A DNA stretch of 64,000 nt, from assembly GCA_958450365.1 (NCBI GenBank), contig CAUEEP010000920.1, positions 335,501 through 399,500 of the forward strand, written 5' to 3'. Shown here piece by piece: positions 31,973-42,935 of the stretch. Each line of letters starts with the position of its first letter. Position 1 is the first letter of the stretch. The notes beneath the pieces were generated by a model. It was not told the DNA's origin. It made no database searches and worked only from the letters and a program-made list of their open reading frames with translations. This DNA is from Mesorhabditis belari. Taxonomy: Eukaryota > Nematoda > Chromadorea > Rhabditida > Rhabditidae. A program made the position numbers and the translations under genes.

Positions 31973-34900
31973 ATGGATGTGTCGGCATGGCAACCCATTC
32001 CACCTCAAGAAAGAGGTAAACTACGGTAGCTAGAAAGTGTCGACTCTTTTCTTTTTCCCTAAAAACCCTTTAAGTCAATTTCTCTCGCCTAGTTGATTCG
32101 TTGGGCTGCAGAGGTCCCAACTTACACAATAGCTTTACGAGAATCAAAAGTGGAGGGTCCTCCAGCTCCCCCGTCTTCCGGATTTTCGGTATTCACCGGT
32201 CCGAGCGCCGGTCTTACTACTCTCACTACGATGTATCCCGGATCATCAGGACTAGGTGAGTGCCAATTTTGTGATGTGATTGATGTGGGGTTTACTTCTT
32301 TTTATGCCCCTTGTTTCCTGTTTCCGATCGGGTCGACAATGGAGCGCCGGATGCGCGCACCGGAAGACATATTCTAGAAAGGAGAAAGGTTGAGAAGAAG
32401 ACTCTATTTGGATGAAGGCTGGAGGAAGGGGTAGGGAGAACCCCCGGAAATCCAGCTTCCTTCCTGTCGGCACCATCCACCATCATGTAGTAGACCTAAA
32501 TTTGGGAAACAGTTGCTTGTTTATTTGGCCTCTAAAACGTTTGTTTCCTCACCATCGAGTCGCCTAAATTTGATTGTTAGTTTTGCATGTTCATCATCAT
32601 CTTCAGATCAGTTTCCTCAATAACTCCCGGAAACCCTTTAAGAGCTAGTTTCCGACTTGATTTTGTTGTGTCAAAGTCATAGCTTTCTGTAAATCAAAAA
32701 GCGATCATCGTTTCCGTATCGAGTTTCCGCTCCTAAAATCTCCTCAATTTTTTCGGCCCGTTCAGACTGGTTCTATTACTTTTATTGTAAGGTGCTTGTA
32801 AATTCTGTTCCCGTTTTACTTTAATTGATTCTGGTATTTAAACTTACCAATAGTTACTAACTGGTGAATTGAAACTGGTTGGTGAATTGAAAACTGCCGG
32901 CTATTGTCATACGTGACATTTTGAGCACTTTCTTCAAAAGAAACCCATTGGCAGCAGCTAATGGCCACATCACCTAGAAAAACTTGTACCGGGTGCTTCA
33001 GAATATAGGCGGCAAGAAGCGCTAGCCTTGTTTTTATGACATTTTCTTTGTTACGATTCCAATACGGTTCCTATTTTATTCCAATACGGCTCCAATACGA
33101 TTTCAATACGTTTCCAATATGGTTCCTATTTTATTCCAATACGATTCCAATACGGTTCCTATTGGGTTGGTGAATTGAAAACTGCCGCCCATTGTCATAC
33201 GTCACATTTTGAGCACTTTCTTCAAAAGAAACCCATTTTGGTGTCAATGGAAAAGTTGTAGAGAATCAAAAATCAAGCTTATATCCAAATTTTCAGAACG
33301 ATTCAAAAACTGGCTTTCAAGAAGTGCCAAATTTACGAATTTTCACAAAACTTGCATTTTAAGCGAAACTACAAAGTGTATCTTTTTGGAAATTTGGCTA
33401 TAAGCCTAATTTTTGATTCTCTAAATCTTTTCTATTGACACCAAAATGGGTTTCTTTTGAAGAAAGTGCTCAAACTGGGACATCTCCAGTCCTCCATTTT
33501 TGAGTCTCACACTTGTCTCACACACAAACCAAAATCCTACTACGAAAGAGGAATCCGCAAATTGCCTGTAAAATGGGCAGAAGTCGTCAATAATAATGGA
33601 AATTATTTCGAATGAATTTATGGTTTTATGTTGAATAAATTTTAGTTCAAAGTCCCGCAGTTTTCAATTCACCAACCCAATAACATTTATTTTAGGTACT
33701 TCATATCCTGTTGGTGGTTGTTGGCTTGACCCAAAGAGTGATGGAGTACAAGCGACATGTCTTCAAACACAATATGGTTTGTATTCAACGATTCATCTTT
33801 AGCTACCAACATTGATGCAATCCTTTAAGATTTTAAGCAGATTGATGTATTTTTGAAGTCAAATAACCCCAATAAATTTAAATCGTAAGTTTTGATCAGC
33901 TGAATCGACTGAAATTTTGAAGCATAAATTTGTTGTATACGCATTTTGAATAGAATTTGTTTAAAAAAATCTAGAAGTGATGCATTCATTTGTCTTTTTG
34001 GATGCTTATTTGCATGTAAAGAGTTTTTCGATTCATTGAATGAGCTTCATAGGCAAACAGCTAGTGTTAGCTTTGTGTTTTATTAACTAGGTTACACTTT
34101 CAGTTTCTTTACGAGTTCAGAAATTTTTAAAAACTTCCTCAACTCGGTAACTCTTGTTTCTTTGAGTCAAATCGTTGGCACTCTTTTCTTTTTTCTTGAC
34201 GTACCTCCTGGTGAGAGTCGACCGGAAGTCGGCGTTGAGTGCTTTCGCTTATGAATGAGCAATTTCTAGACATATTTGCAAATATTGATTAGGGTTTGGA
34301 CAAATTTAGAAATGAAATGAAAAAATATACAAGAAGAAGTTATACAAGTTTAAAAACTTAAAGATAAAGATAAAAAAATCGTAAGCTTTTACGGTTACAA
34401 TCTGATGATCCAAAGGTTCCTGATAATCCAAAGGTTCCTGATACTCCAAAGGTTCCTGATGATGCAAAGGTTCCTGATGATCCAAAGGTTCCTGATGATC
34501 CAAAGGTTCCTGATAATCCAAAGCTTCCTGATGATCCAAAAGTACAACTTTTTACTAAAACTTGATTTTAAAATGACTGAGGAAAGCTATTCCAATAAGC
34601 TTTTTTAAAATAAAAACCTTAATAAAACGATACTTAAAACCACGAATAAAAAGCCCATATTTTGTTTGGAATTAGTCTAATTTGGAATTTGGAATTCACG
34701 CATGATTAAAAATTAAAAAGAAAGTCAATTTTGGCAGCGTGTCGTCGACCATTTGTTCGCGGCTCAAAGAGCTAACCATATAAAAAAGCTATTTTGAGCT
34801 ATGAACTCTTTATTAGTGCTTTTAAGTATAATATTACTACAGTTTTTATTTTAAAAAGTTTAGCTCACTAGCTTTCCTGAGTCATTTTAAAATCAAGTTT

Positions 34901-37102
34901 TAGTAAAGAGTTGTACGGAAACTTTTGAATCATGGAGAATATTATAAAAGAAGTTTAAAATCTTAAAGATAAAGATAAAGAAATAAGTATAAAGGCCTAG
35001 ATTTTCTAGATCAATCAGAGTGAACTCTATGAACTCTATAAAATTTAGACTTGGAGGGATTACAATACACTTCTCTTCTCACAAGACTTCCACCACAAGC
35101 GCTCGGCAGTGGACAGATACAATTGTGGCAATTTTTGTTGGAGCTTCTCGCTGAACCACATTGTAAGTCATGATGTAGAAAATTGATTAAGACATTCACT
35201 ACGAGGCCGTTTTTCACAAAACCGTCGTCTGGGACGAGAGTCGAAAGAGAGACGGGACCTCTGCGCCATGTCACCCAGTCGAAAAAGGCACAAAATCTTG
35301 CGAGGGGGGCATTTTAAAAAAAAATCTAACACTGGATTTGGATTTCCCACTATCGATTTGGTATTCTCACAAATGTTCGGGTCGATCTGATGACTCAGGC
35401 TAAAGAATCGAGGGTCCCTTTGTCGTGAATGCTCGTGAATGCCTAAGCACAAGGGGGTACTTTCAATTAAACATATGAGGCAATGGATTCTGACCGTGCT
35501 TAGATTTTTGAAAACAGATAACAAACAATTAGTCATAATCTATTTAGTACTTTTTTTTGCATCAAATTATTCGCAACAAACTTTAGCATTGTTTAAAACT
35601 CATGGCTAATTGTTTGTCATCTGTCTTCAAAAGCCTAAGCACGGTCAGAATCCATTGCTTCATATGTTTAATTGAAAGTACCCACTTTGTGCTTAGGCTG
35701 AGATCATTCCTTTGTAAATACTGTAATATGGACCCCACCCCATAATGACGGTGCGGAGTGTTGTGTAGTCTAGCTTTGGATGCGTTTTTCTCGACACTGG
35801 TTTATGCTACAATGCTCGCTTAGGTATCAAAAAAATAGCCCTGAATTTCAGCTATTTTTTGATACCAAAGACGAATTTTTTGAAAGTACAGGCGCTTTGA
35901 AAAAAGTGAAATACTAAAAAAACTTTTGCGACTACGCGACTGTACGAGGGGGGTGGGGTACTATTACAGTATTTACGGTAGGTAAGTTGCCAAACTAGTT
36001 ATTTCAGGCAATGGTCACTGTATATCTTGGGAGGGTGGAAATGGCGAATTCAAACTGATCGATCCGGATGAAGTGGCTCGAAAATGGGGAGAAAGAAAAA
36101 GGTAAGACAGATCAAGCATAAAAGTGACAAGAATTCATTTAGTAAGCCAAACATGAACTACGACAAATTGAGTCGAGCGCTGAGATACTATTATGACAAG
36201 AATATTATGACAAAGGTGAATTCCTTGTTAGTACACCAAAAAAAATTGAATCAAAAATTTGCAGGTGCATGGTAAACGTTATGCTTACAAATTCGATTTC
36301 AACGGATTGGCACAAGCTTGTCAGAACACGGTAATCTCGGGTGGAGGAGATCTATCATCGTTTACTCCATATCCTGCAGGTAGAGTGGTATCATTTGAAT
36401 CATATATTGAATATATCGAATAGCTGCCTTTATTTTAAAGATGACTAACATTTGTTACTTTATCCAACGATAAATTTTAGCAAGTAAACTGACCACTCCA
36501 ACTGGTTATCATTTGCTCCAACCGGCCGACAGGACTTTCTTTGCTCAAACAGTAAGTTTTAAGTAAAGAAGCTATTTGCTCAAGTTTAATTAACAAATTA
36601 GGCTTCTATCGACATTGTAAGTACGAAGAAATTGAGTAGTGAAGGCTAGTCTAACACCAAAAGTCCGTTTCATTCATTTTGTCCATAACTCCCTAACTGA
36701 CAAGTACATTGACATTGACAAGTACAGGACATACACTACTGGACAATGAAATATCATATTTGAAAAAGATCGTCACTTTCGCGCGTCTGTAACTCCCTTG
36801 TCTTTACCGTATTTCTAAATATTAATATTACCATTGTGTAGCCCTTGAAAAGAGCTTTCAGAAAATGTATAACACTAATACTTTAAACTCAAAGACAAGG
36901 GAGTTACAGACGCGCGAAAGTGACGATCGTTTTTCAAATATGATATTTCATTGTCCAGCACTGTATATTTCTACATTGTCTATATATTCTATAATAAATT
37001 TGATAACTCAAACTTTCTAATTAAATTATTCAGCTTCCTCCTCCATACTGGCCGACACAGCCAACATACTTCGAGACCTATTACGAGCACAAAGACTCGT
37101 AA
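31973..37102 (+). CDS. ETS-domain transcription factor, ERG/FLI/FEV class
   Basis: Nine exons join in frame: 31973-32015, 32112-32255, 33696-33776, 35049-35162, 36008-36101, 36143-36215, 36265-36379, 36481-36551 and 37034-37102. They encode 267 residues, or 272 with the candidate microexon at 36602-36616. Residues about 112-197 form a complete winged-helix ETS domain: [12 protein letters not shown], then [44 protein letters not shown] and [10 protein letters not shown]. The recognition-helix arginines in LSRALRYYY are present, so binding to GGAA/T sites is expected. The N-terminus is Ser/Pro/Thr-rich and the C-terminus has [13 protein letters not shown]. Wording and size fit the FEV/AST-1/ETS-5 group, which specifies neurons in worms, but I cannot decide which orthologue. 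The start ATG is the least certain point, since an upstream exon is possible. Confidence 0.88.
32879..32950 (+). repeat. Truncated end of the mariner-derived MITE
   Basis: GGTTGGTGAATTGAAAACTG through CTTCAAAAGAAACCCATT matches the left end of the element at 33162. The sequence then stops abruptly in unrelated DNA, in intron 2 of the ETS gene. Confidence 0.65.
33045..33160. repeat. Imperfect tandem repeat (TTCCAATACGG units)
   Basis: Repeats of TTCCAATACGG and GGTTCCTATTTTATTCC alternate over about 115 bp and end exactly at the left TA of the MITE at 33162. It is in intron 2 of the ETS gene. Confidence 0.7.
33162..33680 (+). mobile_element. Mariner-derived MITE carrying the transposase 3' end
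   Basis: The element is 519 bp and TA-flanked, with termini TTGGGTTGGTGAATTGAAAA and TTCAATTCACCAACCCAA. At 33520-33615 the plus strand still reads [20 protein letters not shown] then VNNNGNYFE and a stop, the C-terminus of a mariner transposase. The rest is a foldback absent from autonomous mariners. It ends 15 bp before the splice acceptor of ETS exon 3. Confidence 0.8.
34402..34541. repeat. 18-bp minisatellite in ETS intron 3
   Basis: About 7.7 copies of GATGATCCAAAGGTTCCT occur with single-base variants. Because the unit is a multiple of three, both strands stay open: the plus strand reads DDPKVP repeats. No acceptor keeps the ETS frame into it, so I treat it as intronic. Confidence 0.85.
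35440..35699. repeat. Palindromic element (GCCTAAGCACAA ends)
   Basis: The left arm is GCCTAAGCACAAGGGGGTAC, continuing through CAATGGATTCTGACCGTGC. It is mirrored by GCACGGTCAGAATCCATTG and GTACCCACTTTGTGCTTAGGC. The arms are about 100 bp long and there is no coding capacity. It lies in ETS intron 4. Confidence 0.7.
35712..35980. repeat. Palindromic MITE (TACCGTAAATACTG family), copy a
   Basis: The ends are GTAAATACTGTAATA and TACTATTACAGTATTTACGGTA, with CCCCACCCC beside them. A central hairpin has GGTATCAAAAAAATAGC and GCTATTTTTTGATACC. Related copies are at 40084-40349 and 42670-42935. This one lies just upstream of the fifth ETS exon. Confidence 0.75.
36602..36616 (+). other. Candidate 15-nt ETS microexon
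   Basis: AACAAATTAG then GCTTCTATCGACATT then GTAAGTACG gives both splice sites around five in-frame codons (Ala-Ser-Ile-Asp-Ile). It falls between two phase-0 boundaries of the ETS gene, so inclusion or skipping keeps the frame. A chance match cannot be excluded. Confidence 0.4.
36734..36963. repeat. Palindromic MITE (CACTACTGG family), empty-site copy
   Basis: The element is 230 bp and TA-flanked, with ends CACTACTGGACAATGAAATA and its inverse. Both arms contain CTTTCGCGCGTCTGTAACTC. At 36868-36869 it keeps the plain TA into which another element inserted in the copy at 38329. It lies in the last ETS intron. Confidence 0.8.
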
Positions 37103-37278
37103 TTTCTTTTTATTTACTTCCTCATTTTGACGCAAATAAACACGATTTTCGAGAAAATCCTTTAAAAGCATGTGCATTATTCTAAAATAATTCCTTCCTT
37201 GTAACAATTTCTTAGTTTTCATTGCATTTTGAGAATTACCAAAACCTCTAGTTGGCTTGTATCACAGTATTCCTTAAT

Positions 37279-37797
37279 ATTGAAAACTGCGAGACTTTGA
37301 ACTAAAATTTATTCAACATAAAACTATAAATTCATTCCAAATAATTTCCATTATTATTGACGACTTCTGCCCATTTTACAGGCAATTTGCGGCTTCCTCT
37401 TTCGTAGTAGGATTTTGGTTTGTGTGTGAGACAAGTGTGAGACTCAAAAATGGAGGACTGGAGATGTCCCAGTTTGAGCACTTTCTTCAAAAGAAATCCA
37501 TTTTGGTGTCAATAGAAAAGTTGTAGAGAATCAAAAATTAGGCTTATAGCCAAATTTCCAAAAGGATACACTTTGTAGTTTCGCTTAAAATGCAAGTTTT
37601 GTTTTGCGTTTTGTGAAAATTCGTAAATTTGACATTTCTTGAAAACCAGTTTTTCAATCGTTCTGAAAATTTGGATCTAAGCCTGATTTTTGATTCTCTA
37701 CAGCTTTTCCATTGACACCAAAATGGGTTTCTTTTGAAGAAAGTGCTCAAACTGGGACATATGACAATACCCGGCAGTTTTCAATTCACCAACCCAA
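37279..37797 (-). mobile_element. Mariner-derived MITE, reverse orientation
   Basis: It has the same structure as 33162-33680 on the opposite strand. The left terminus is truncated within TTGAAAACTGCG. The right terminus is TTCAATTCACCAACCCAA followed by TA. It lies just downstream of the ETS gene. Confidence 0.75.
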
Positions 37798-38328
37798 TAC
37801 ATTCGCGACGATCTGACCCACTGGTGGTTCAGGTCAAAATTTAGTGAACCCAATGGACAGATTAAGCTGAAAATTTGTAGATGGGGGTTTTCCGGGTCGG
37901 GCAATTCGAATCCGGTATTAGTTTTTGGCTACAATAGCCCCAAGTACTCGAAATAGGAGTGCTCGTTTCGGCCATTTTGAGAAGTTCTCGCCTTCAACAT
38001 TAAAGAAACTTTTTTCCTACTTGACCGATTTTGGTGCTTTTAATATCAAAAGATGCCCTGAGATCTCTGCTAATAAAAAGTGTAAAAAAAAAGAGATTGC
38101 AAAGATGTTGAAAAATAACAAAGTTATCAATTTTCTTGTGAAAATCCCGGTTATTTCGAAAAATTTTATGCAAAAAATGAAAATTTTCATGTTTACGTAA
38201 TCGCGCGGCTTCTGGCACAAGGTTTTGATACATATGCACTATAAACGCGGTTTTCATCATTTTGATCACTTTCGGTTTAATTACTCAGTTTTTCTTTAGC
38301 AACATAAAATGTAGTGTTTGCGTAGGTG

Positions 38329-38779
38329 CACTACTGGACAATGAAATATCATATTTGAAAAAAGATCGTCACTTTCGCGCGTCAGTAACTCCCTTGTCTT
38401 TACCGTGTTTCTAAATATTAATATTACCATTGTGTAACCCTTGAAAAGAGCTTTCAGAAAATGTATTAGGTTGAGGAAAAAAATAATGTCGGTTTTGAAT
38501 CCCCATTGTTGGCAATTTTCCAGTTCTTTGCTTATGCGGAAGACAGCATTAGCGAAAGACAATGCCAAAGATTGTTTCATCGATTCAAAGATGGAAATGA
38601 AAGTCTCCAAGACGAGGAACGGTCTGGACGATCAAAGGTCAACCCCCAAAACCAAAACCAACATTACTTTTTCCTCAACCTAATATAACACTAATAGTTT
38701 AAACTCAAAGACAAGGGAGTTACAGACGCGCGAAAGTGGCGATCGTTTTTCAAATATGATATTTCATTGTCCAGTACTG
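38329..38779. repeat. Palindromic MITE (CACTACTGG family), occupied copy
   Basis: The arms match 36734-36963 almost base for base. The copy is interrupted at a TA by a 218-bp mariner-derived element (38466-38683). Confidence 0.8.
38466..38683 (+). mobile_element. Deletion derivative of a mariner, keeping the helix-turn-helix
   Basis: The termini are TTAGGTTGAGGAAAAA and TTTTTCCTCAACCTAA with TA on each side. The plus strand reads ISERQCQRLFHRFKDGNESL then QDEERSGRS, the N-terminal DNA-binding domain of a mariner/SETMAR-like transposase. The catalytic domain is deleted. Confidence 0.8.
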
Positions 38780-38785
38780 TATTTC

Positions 38786-39225
38786 GTGTAAGTATTTCGG
38801 TTCCATTCGGTTTCCATTTCCATTTCCCACCCCAGAAACCCCCGATACACGTTTTGATGATGATGCGACAACCAATCAAAATACAGATGAAAACAATAAA
38901 AAGGTCTATATTTTCTCTACAAAATAGCTTTGGAGTTACTTAGAAAAGCTTTAGTTTTGCAGTTATTCGGGGGCTCAAAGACAAGTAATCAAAATGATGA
39001 TTTGACTCGGTGACGCTGAGTCGACTAGAAACTCGACCCAAACATAAGTCTTTTACATAGTTACACCTCACCAAGCCAAAACTTTTATTCTACAAGTTTG
39101 CAATGCTGCAAATGTTGAAATTGCGTCAATCTTTATTTCTTGATCGTACAATTTGTTGTTGTTGTTGTTAGAGTCCAAATGGAGTTACCTAAATCAATCC
39201 AGACGCCCATTGTACTACTAAATTA
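38786..39225. other. Intergenic, nothing recognised
   Basis: The stretch is AT-rich with a short TTG repeat near 39162 and no exon-like frame. Confidence 0.4.
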
Positions 39226-39978
39226 CAGGGTGACCAGAAATAACGTTGCGGCCTAATTTAGCCTATTTTCTAAAAATCCAAAAAGATTTTGTAACAGGAA
39301 CAATTTTATATTAACAACATGATATAAGGAGAGCATAAAATCTACTTTTCTTCAAAGTGGCCACCTTTGGCTTCGATGCGGAGCCTCAAACGCTGGATGA
39401 AGTTTTCGGCGATGGGCCGCAGCCGCAGCTCGGCCGGAGTGATTCGATCCCATTCCCTGGTCAACGATCGCTTAAGAGCCTCCAAACATTTGTGGGGTTT
39501 TGCCCAAGCCCTTGCCTCCAAAATTGACCAAACACTGTAGTCCAACGGATTGAGATCGCGCGAATACGGAGGCCATTCCTGGGCCGAGATGAAATCCGGA
39601 TGATTCCGGGCCACGCGCTTCTGAATCACTTTGCGACTTCTGGAGGGGTTGACTGTTTTTTTTCTGTCTCCTGGACGATCTCCATCGTTTCCAGGCTCCT
39701 TGTATCGCTTAATCCCTTTTGAGACGAGTTGATGAGAAACACGTAGCAATCGCGCGATCGCACTCACGCATTGACCTTGACGATGAAGCTCCAGAATGGC
39801 AGATCCCTTGTTTGTCATCCGATAAAAAAATGAATTGACTTGAAACAAAGTAAAACAACAAAGAAACTAATAAAAACAATCACAGAGAATAGGTTAAAAA
39901 TAAATTCGTCTTCCAAAATTGAAACTTTGAGGATTTTAGGCTGCCGAAAATCCCGCAACGTTATTTCTGGTCACCCTG
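39226..39978 (-). mobile_element. Internally deleted Tc1/mariner-superfamily element
   Basis: The element is 753 bp with perfect ends CAGGGTGACCAGAAATAACG and CGTTATTTCTGGTCACCCTG and TA on each side. The minus strand has one open frame (39342-39848, 168 codons). Its N-terminal helix-turn-helix (GQCVSAIARLLRVSHQLVSK) is joined directly to a C-terminal catalytic segment (AQEWPPYSRDLNPLDYSVW). The middle of the transposase, with the first two catalytic Asp, is missing. The frame survives the deletion, so a short DNA-binding protein could still be made. Confidence 0.8.
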
Positions 39979-40083
39979 TAGAACATTATTGTTGTAGGTG
40001 ATGATGAAGAATAAAACATGGGATAAACTGATTCTTTTCATTTGTTGAATAGGGCTTAGTAAGTACAAAATCTTACATTACTT

Positions 40084-40349
40084 ACCGTAAATACTGTAAT
40101 AGTACCCCACCCCCATAATGACGGTGCGGAGCGTTGGGTCGTCTAGCTTTGGATTAGTTTTTCTCGACACTGGTTTATGCTACAATGCGTGCTTACGTAT
40201 CAAAAAATAGCTGAAATTCAAGGCTATTTTTTGATACCAAAGACGCAATTTTTGAAAGTACGGGTGCTTTGAAAAAAATGAAATACTAAAAGTTTTGCGA
40301 CTACGCGACTGTACGAGGGGCGTGGGGTACTATTACAGTATTTACGGTA
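40084..40349. repeat. Palindromic MITE (TACCGTAAATACTG family), copy b
   Basis: The ends TACCGTAAATACTGTAATAG and the exact inverse enclose CCCCACCCCC and a GGTATCAAAAAATAGC-type central hairpin. This is the most complete of three copies. Confidence 0.8.
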
Positions 40350-42669
40350 GGTGCTTAATAATATTAAATTATAACAAAGCAATGATTATTTTCGTGGACA
40401 ACATAGACACTTATTTCCTCAACCGCTTGCTAGTTTTTCCCGAATTCTATCAAAACCTTTATATGTTCTCTAATGCAAACCCAAACACTCCTTCCAAAAA
40501 CATTGCCTCCAAAGTCCTCTCACTTCAAAGTCCTCTCACGCAATCGAGTTTTTGGCGATTAATTTTTGGAATTTCTGCAAGAAAAACTGAAACAAACAAA
40601 CATCTTCACTCTTTGTCATTGATAGAAACAAGTCGATTTCTTTGAAATCGACCTTTTTTCTTACAATCTTACTGATTCGGTGAGCATATTTGCCAGACTT
40701 TTTTTTACTAAACCAATCCTTTCAATCTTCTCCTAGACATTATCAAAAATTCTTGGGATTTGTGGAACTAATCCCAGATTTTCCTCAGGCATTTTCCTCA
40801 GGTGAAAATAAGTCGGGGAGTGAAGATTATTGCACCTAAAATCCGTGATTTCAAGATTTAATTTCACCAAAAGTACTGTAGCTGGGGTTTTAAGAAAATC
40901 TGGGTTAACTATATTTGGAAAGATTAGAAATCCGAGTTAAAGATTTAAAAGATTTGTGATTTTCATCGTTTCTGTATTTTTGCAAATAACAACCACTGTT
41001 TTATTTGATGATTTTCCCTGTTTAACCAAACAAAGTTCATCACCAAGTCAACCGTGAGCATTTGAAGATCTTTTATCAAATGGACTCGATTGTTTAAGCA
41101 AAAGAAAGTCGATAATGAATGATCTCCTCTATCTTTGAGTGAACAAATCGGGTTCTTCGATGTTTCGCAAAAAAAAGCATGCAGATCGTTGCCTTGACAT
41201 CGGTAGATAGAAATTATTGAGAGACTGTCAATCTTTCGATTTCGATTCTCTTTTGATAAATGTGAAAAGGAAAAGATTTTGAGTGAGTGATTGGAATAAG
41301 GAGATCTCTGAGATTAAACAATTGGAGGACTTAAATCGACTGAGCACGGAAAAAGACTGGTGTTTGGCTGATAAATGTTGAATATCTATTTAGTAAGACT
41401 ATAAAACTTGAAGTCTTGAATATCTATTTAGTTTATAGACCTTAATCAAGCCATCTTCATTGATTCATTTATATCTTTGTCTAGCTCGCATTTTTCCAGA
41501 AGAACCAGTCAGAAAGAGTGATGATTTCTGTCATTCAATACCCTTGTTTATGGGGATTACGTGGTGAAAAAGCAAAAGCTCAATTGATGAACAAACCAAC
41601 AGCATAGTTTACTCTCATTTCTATCAATAGTGCAAATATTTAGTTCAAAAATTGCCCAAAAGGCTAAGTATATCTAAAATGGGACAATTCAAACTACAAT
41701 ACTGGCTACCGTTCACTTCCTTTATCATAATTTATAGACTCTGTAAAAACTAAAGGAATCTTCTGCAAAATCCAAGGTCAAAGAGCATCGAGCATTTCAT
41801 GAACACTCTCGTCCATCAAAAATTGAGATATCTCTAGCAGAACACAAAAATTTGGATGATTTTCAGAGATAAGCTTCCGGTTTTTGTTCTAGGCTTTTGA
41901 CGTGCTTTTTGCCGGAATTCCGCTTGTACTAAAGGGGTAAAATTCGTTGAAATGTTTGCAAGAATCGTACGATTTAGACTTTACGGTAAAAAATTAATGA
42001 CACTGGCGTTTTGTGATCGTTTTTGTTTGAACAGTGAATAATTCTTTGATTCCGATAGCCCATTTCTATGAATTTTGTGTTAGTCCCCCATTTTCATAGA
42101 CTTTCAAACGTATTGAATATCGCCCAAGTGTGAACACAGTTCCCTTCCCTCAAAACGAAAAGCTAATTATATTTTGATTATTCCCAGCCGAGTACACAAC
42201 CGAAAAAAACTCATAATTGTAGCCGGCAGAAAGCATAAAAGAATCGTTCTCTCAAATCGAATTCAAAGACTGAAAGCCAATTTTCCGAGAGATTGTGCAA
42301 AATTTCAGCAATGAAAAGTTGCAATTCCATAGTTTGTTGGAGAATTTTTCGAGTTGTTTATTCTTTTTCAGCACAAAAATGAAAAGAGATCAAAGTTTGG
42401 GAATGTTTGGGGAAGAAAAGAGGGGACACACTTGTACATTCTGTCGGTAAACAGACATAGACGGGTTCAATGTTCACAATTTTGAGTCGTTAATGAATGG
42501 GAGAAAGTATTTTGCTGAAAAATGTGTCCTTTCAAGAGATTTCAAGAGGTCGAGAGCACAAAAGGTTACAATTTTGAAAAGATCGGTGATTTTGTGATCA
42601 TTTGGAGAGATGTTTTCGAAAATAAGAATACTAATTGCTTGAGTGGGCGAACTTTGACTCGAAAACACT

Positions 42670-42935
42670 TATAAATACTGTAATAGTACCCCACCCCCAT
42701 AATGACGGTGCGGAGTGTTGCGTCGTCTAGCTTTGAACGAGTTTTTCTTGACACTGGTTTATGCTACAATGCTCGCTTAGGTATCAAAAAATAGCTCTGA
42801 ATTTCAGCTATTTTTTGATGCCTATTGTAGCATTGTAGCATAAACCAGTGTCGAGAAAAACTCGTTCAAAGCTAGACTACGCAACACGCCGCACCGTCAT
42901 TATGGAAGTGGGGTACTATTACAGTATTTACGGTA
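42670..42935. repeat. Palindromic MITE (TACCGTAAATACTG family), copy c
   Basis: ATAAATACTGTAATAGTACC and GGTACTATTACAGTATTTACGG flank a near-perfect palindrome. GCTACAATGCTCGCTTAGG is mirrored imperfectly by a duplicated TGTAGCATTGTAGCATAAACC. Confidence 0.75.

Noticed and set aside
32101..32255. Earlier acceptor (CGCCTAG at 32092) for ETS exon 2
   Set aside because: It puts the exon in a frame that stops in the next exon. The acceptor at 32111 keeps the frame through the ETS domain.
35168..35536. Minus-strand 122-codon open frame overlapping an ETS exon donor
   Set aside because: It runs into the palindromic element at 35440 and lies antisense to a well-supported ETS intron. It has no family features.
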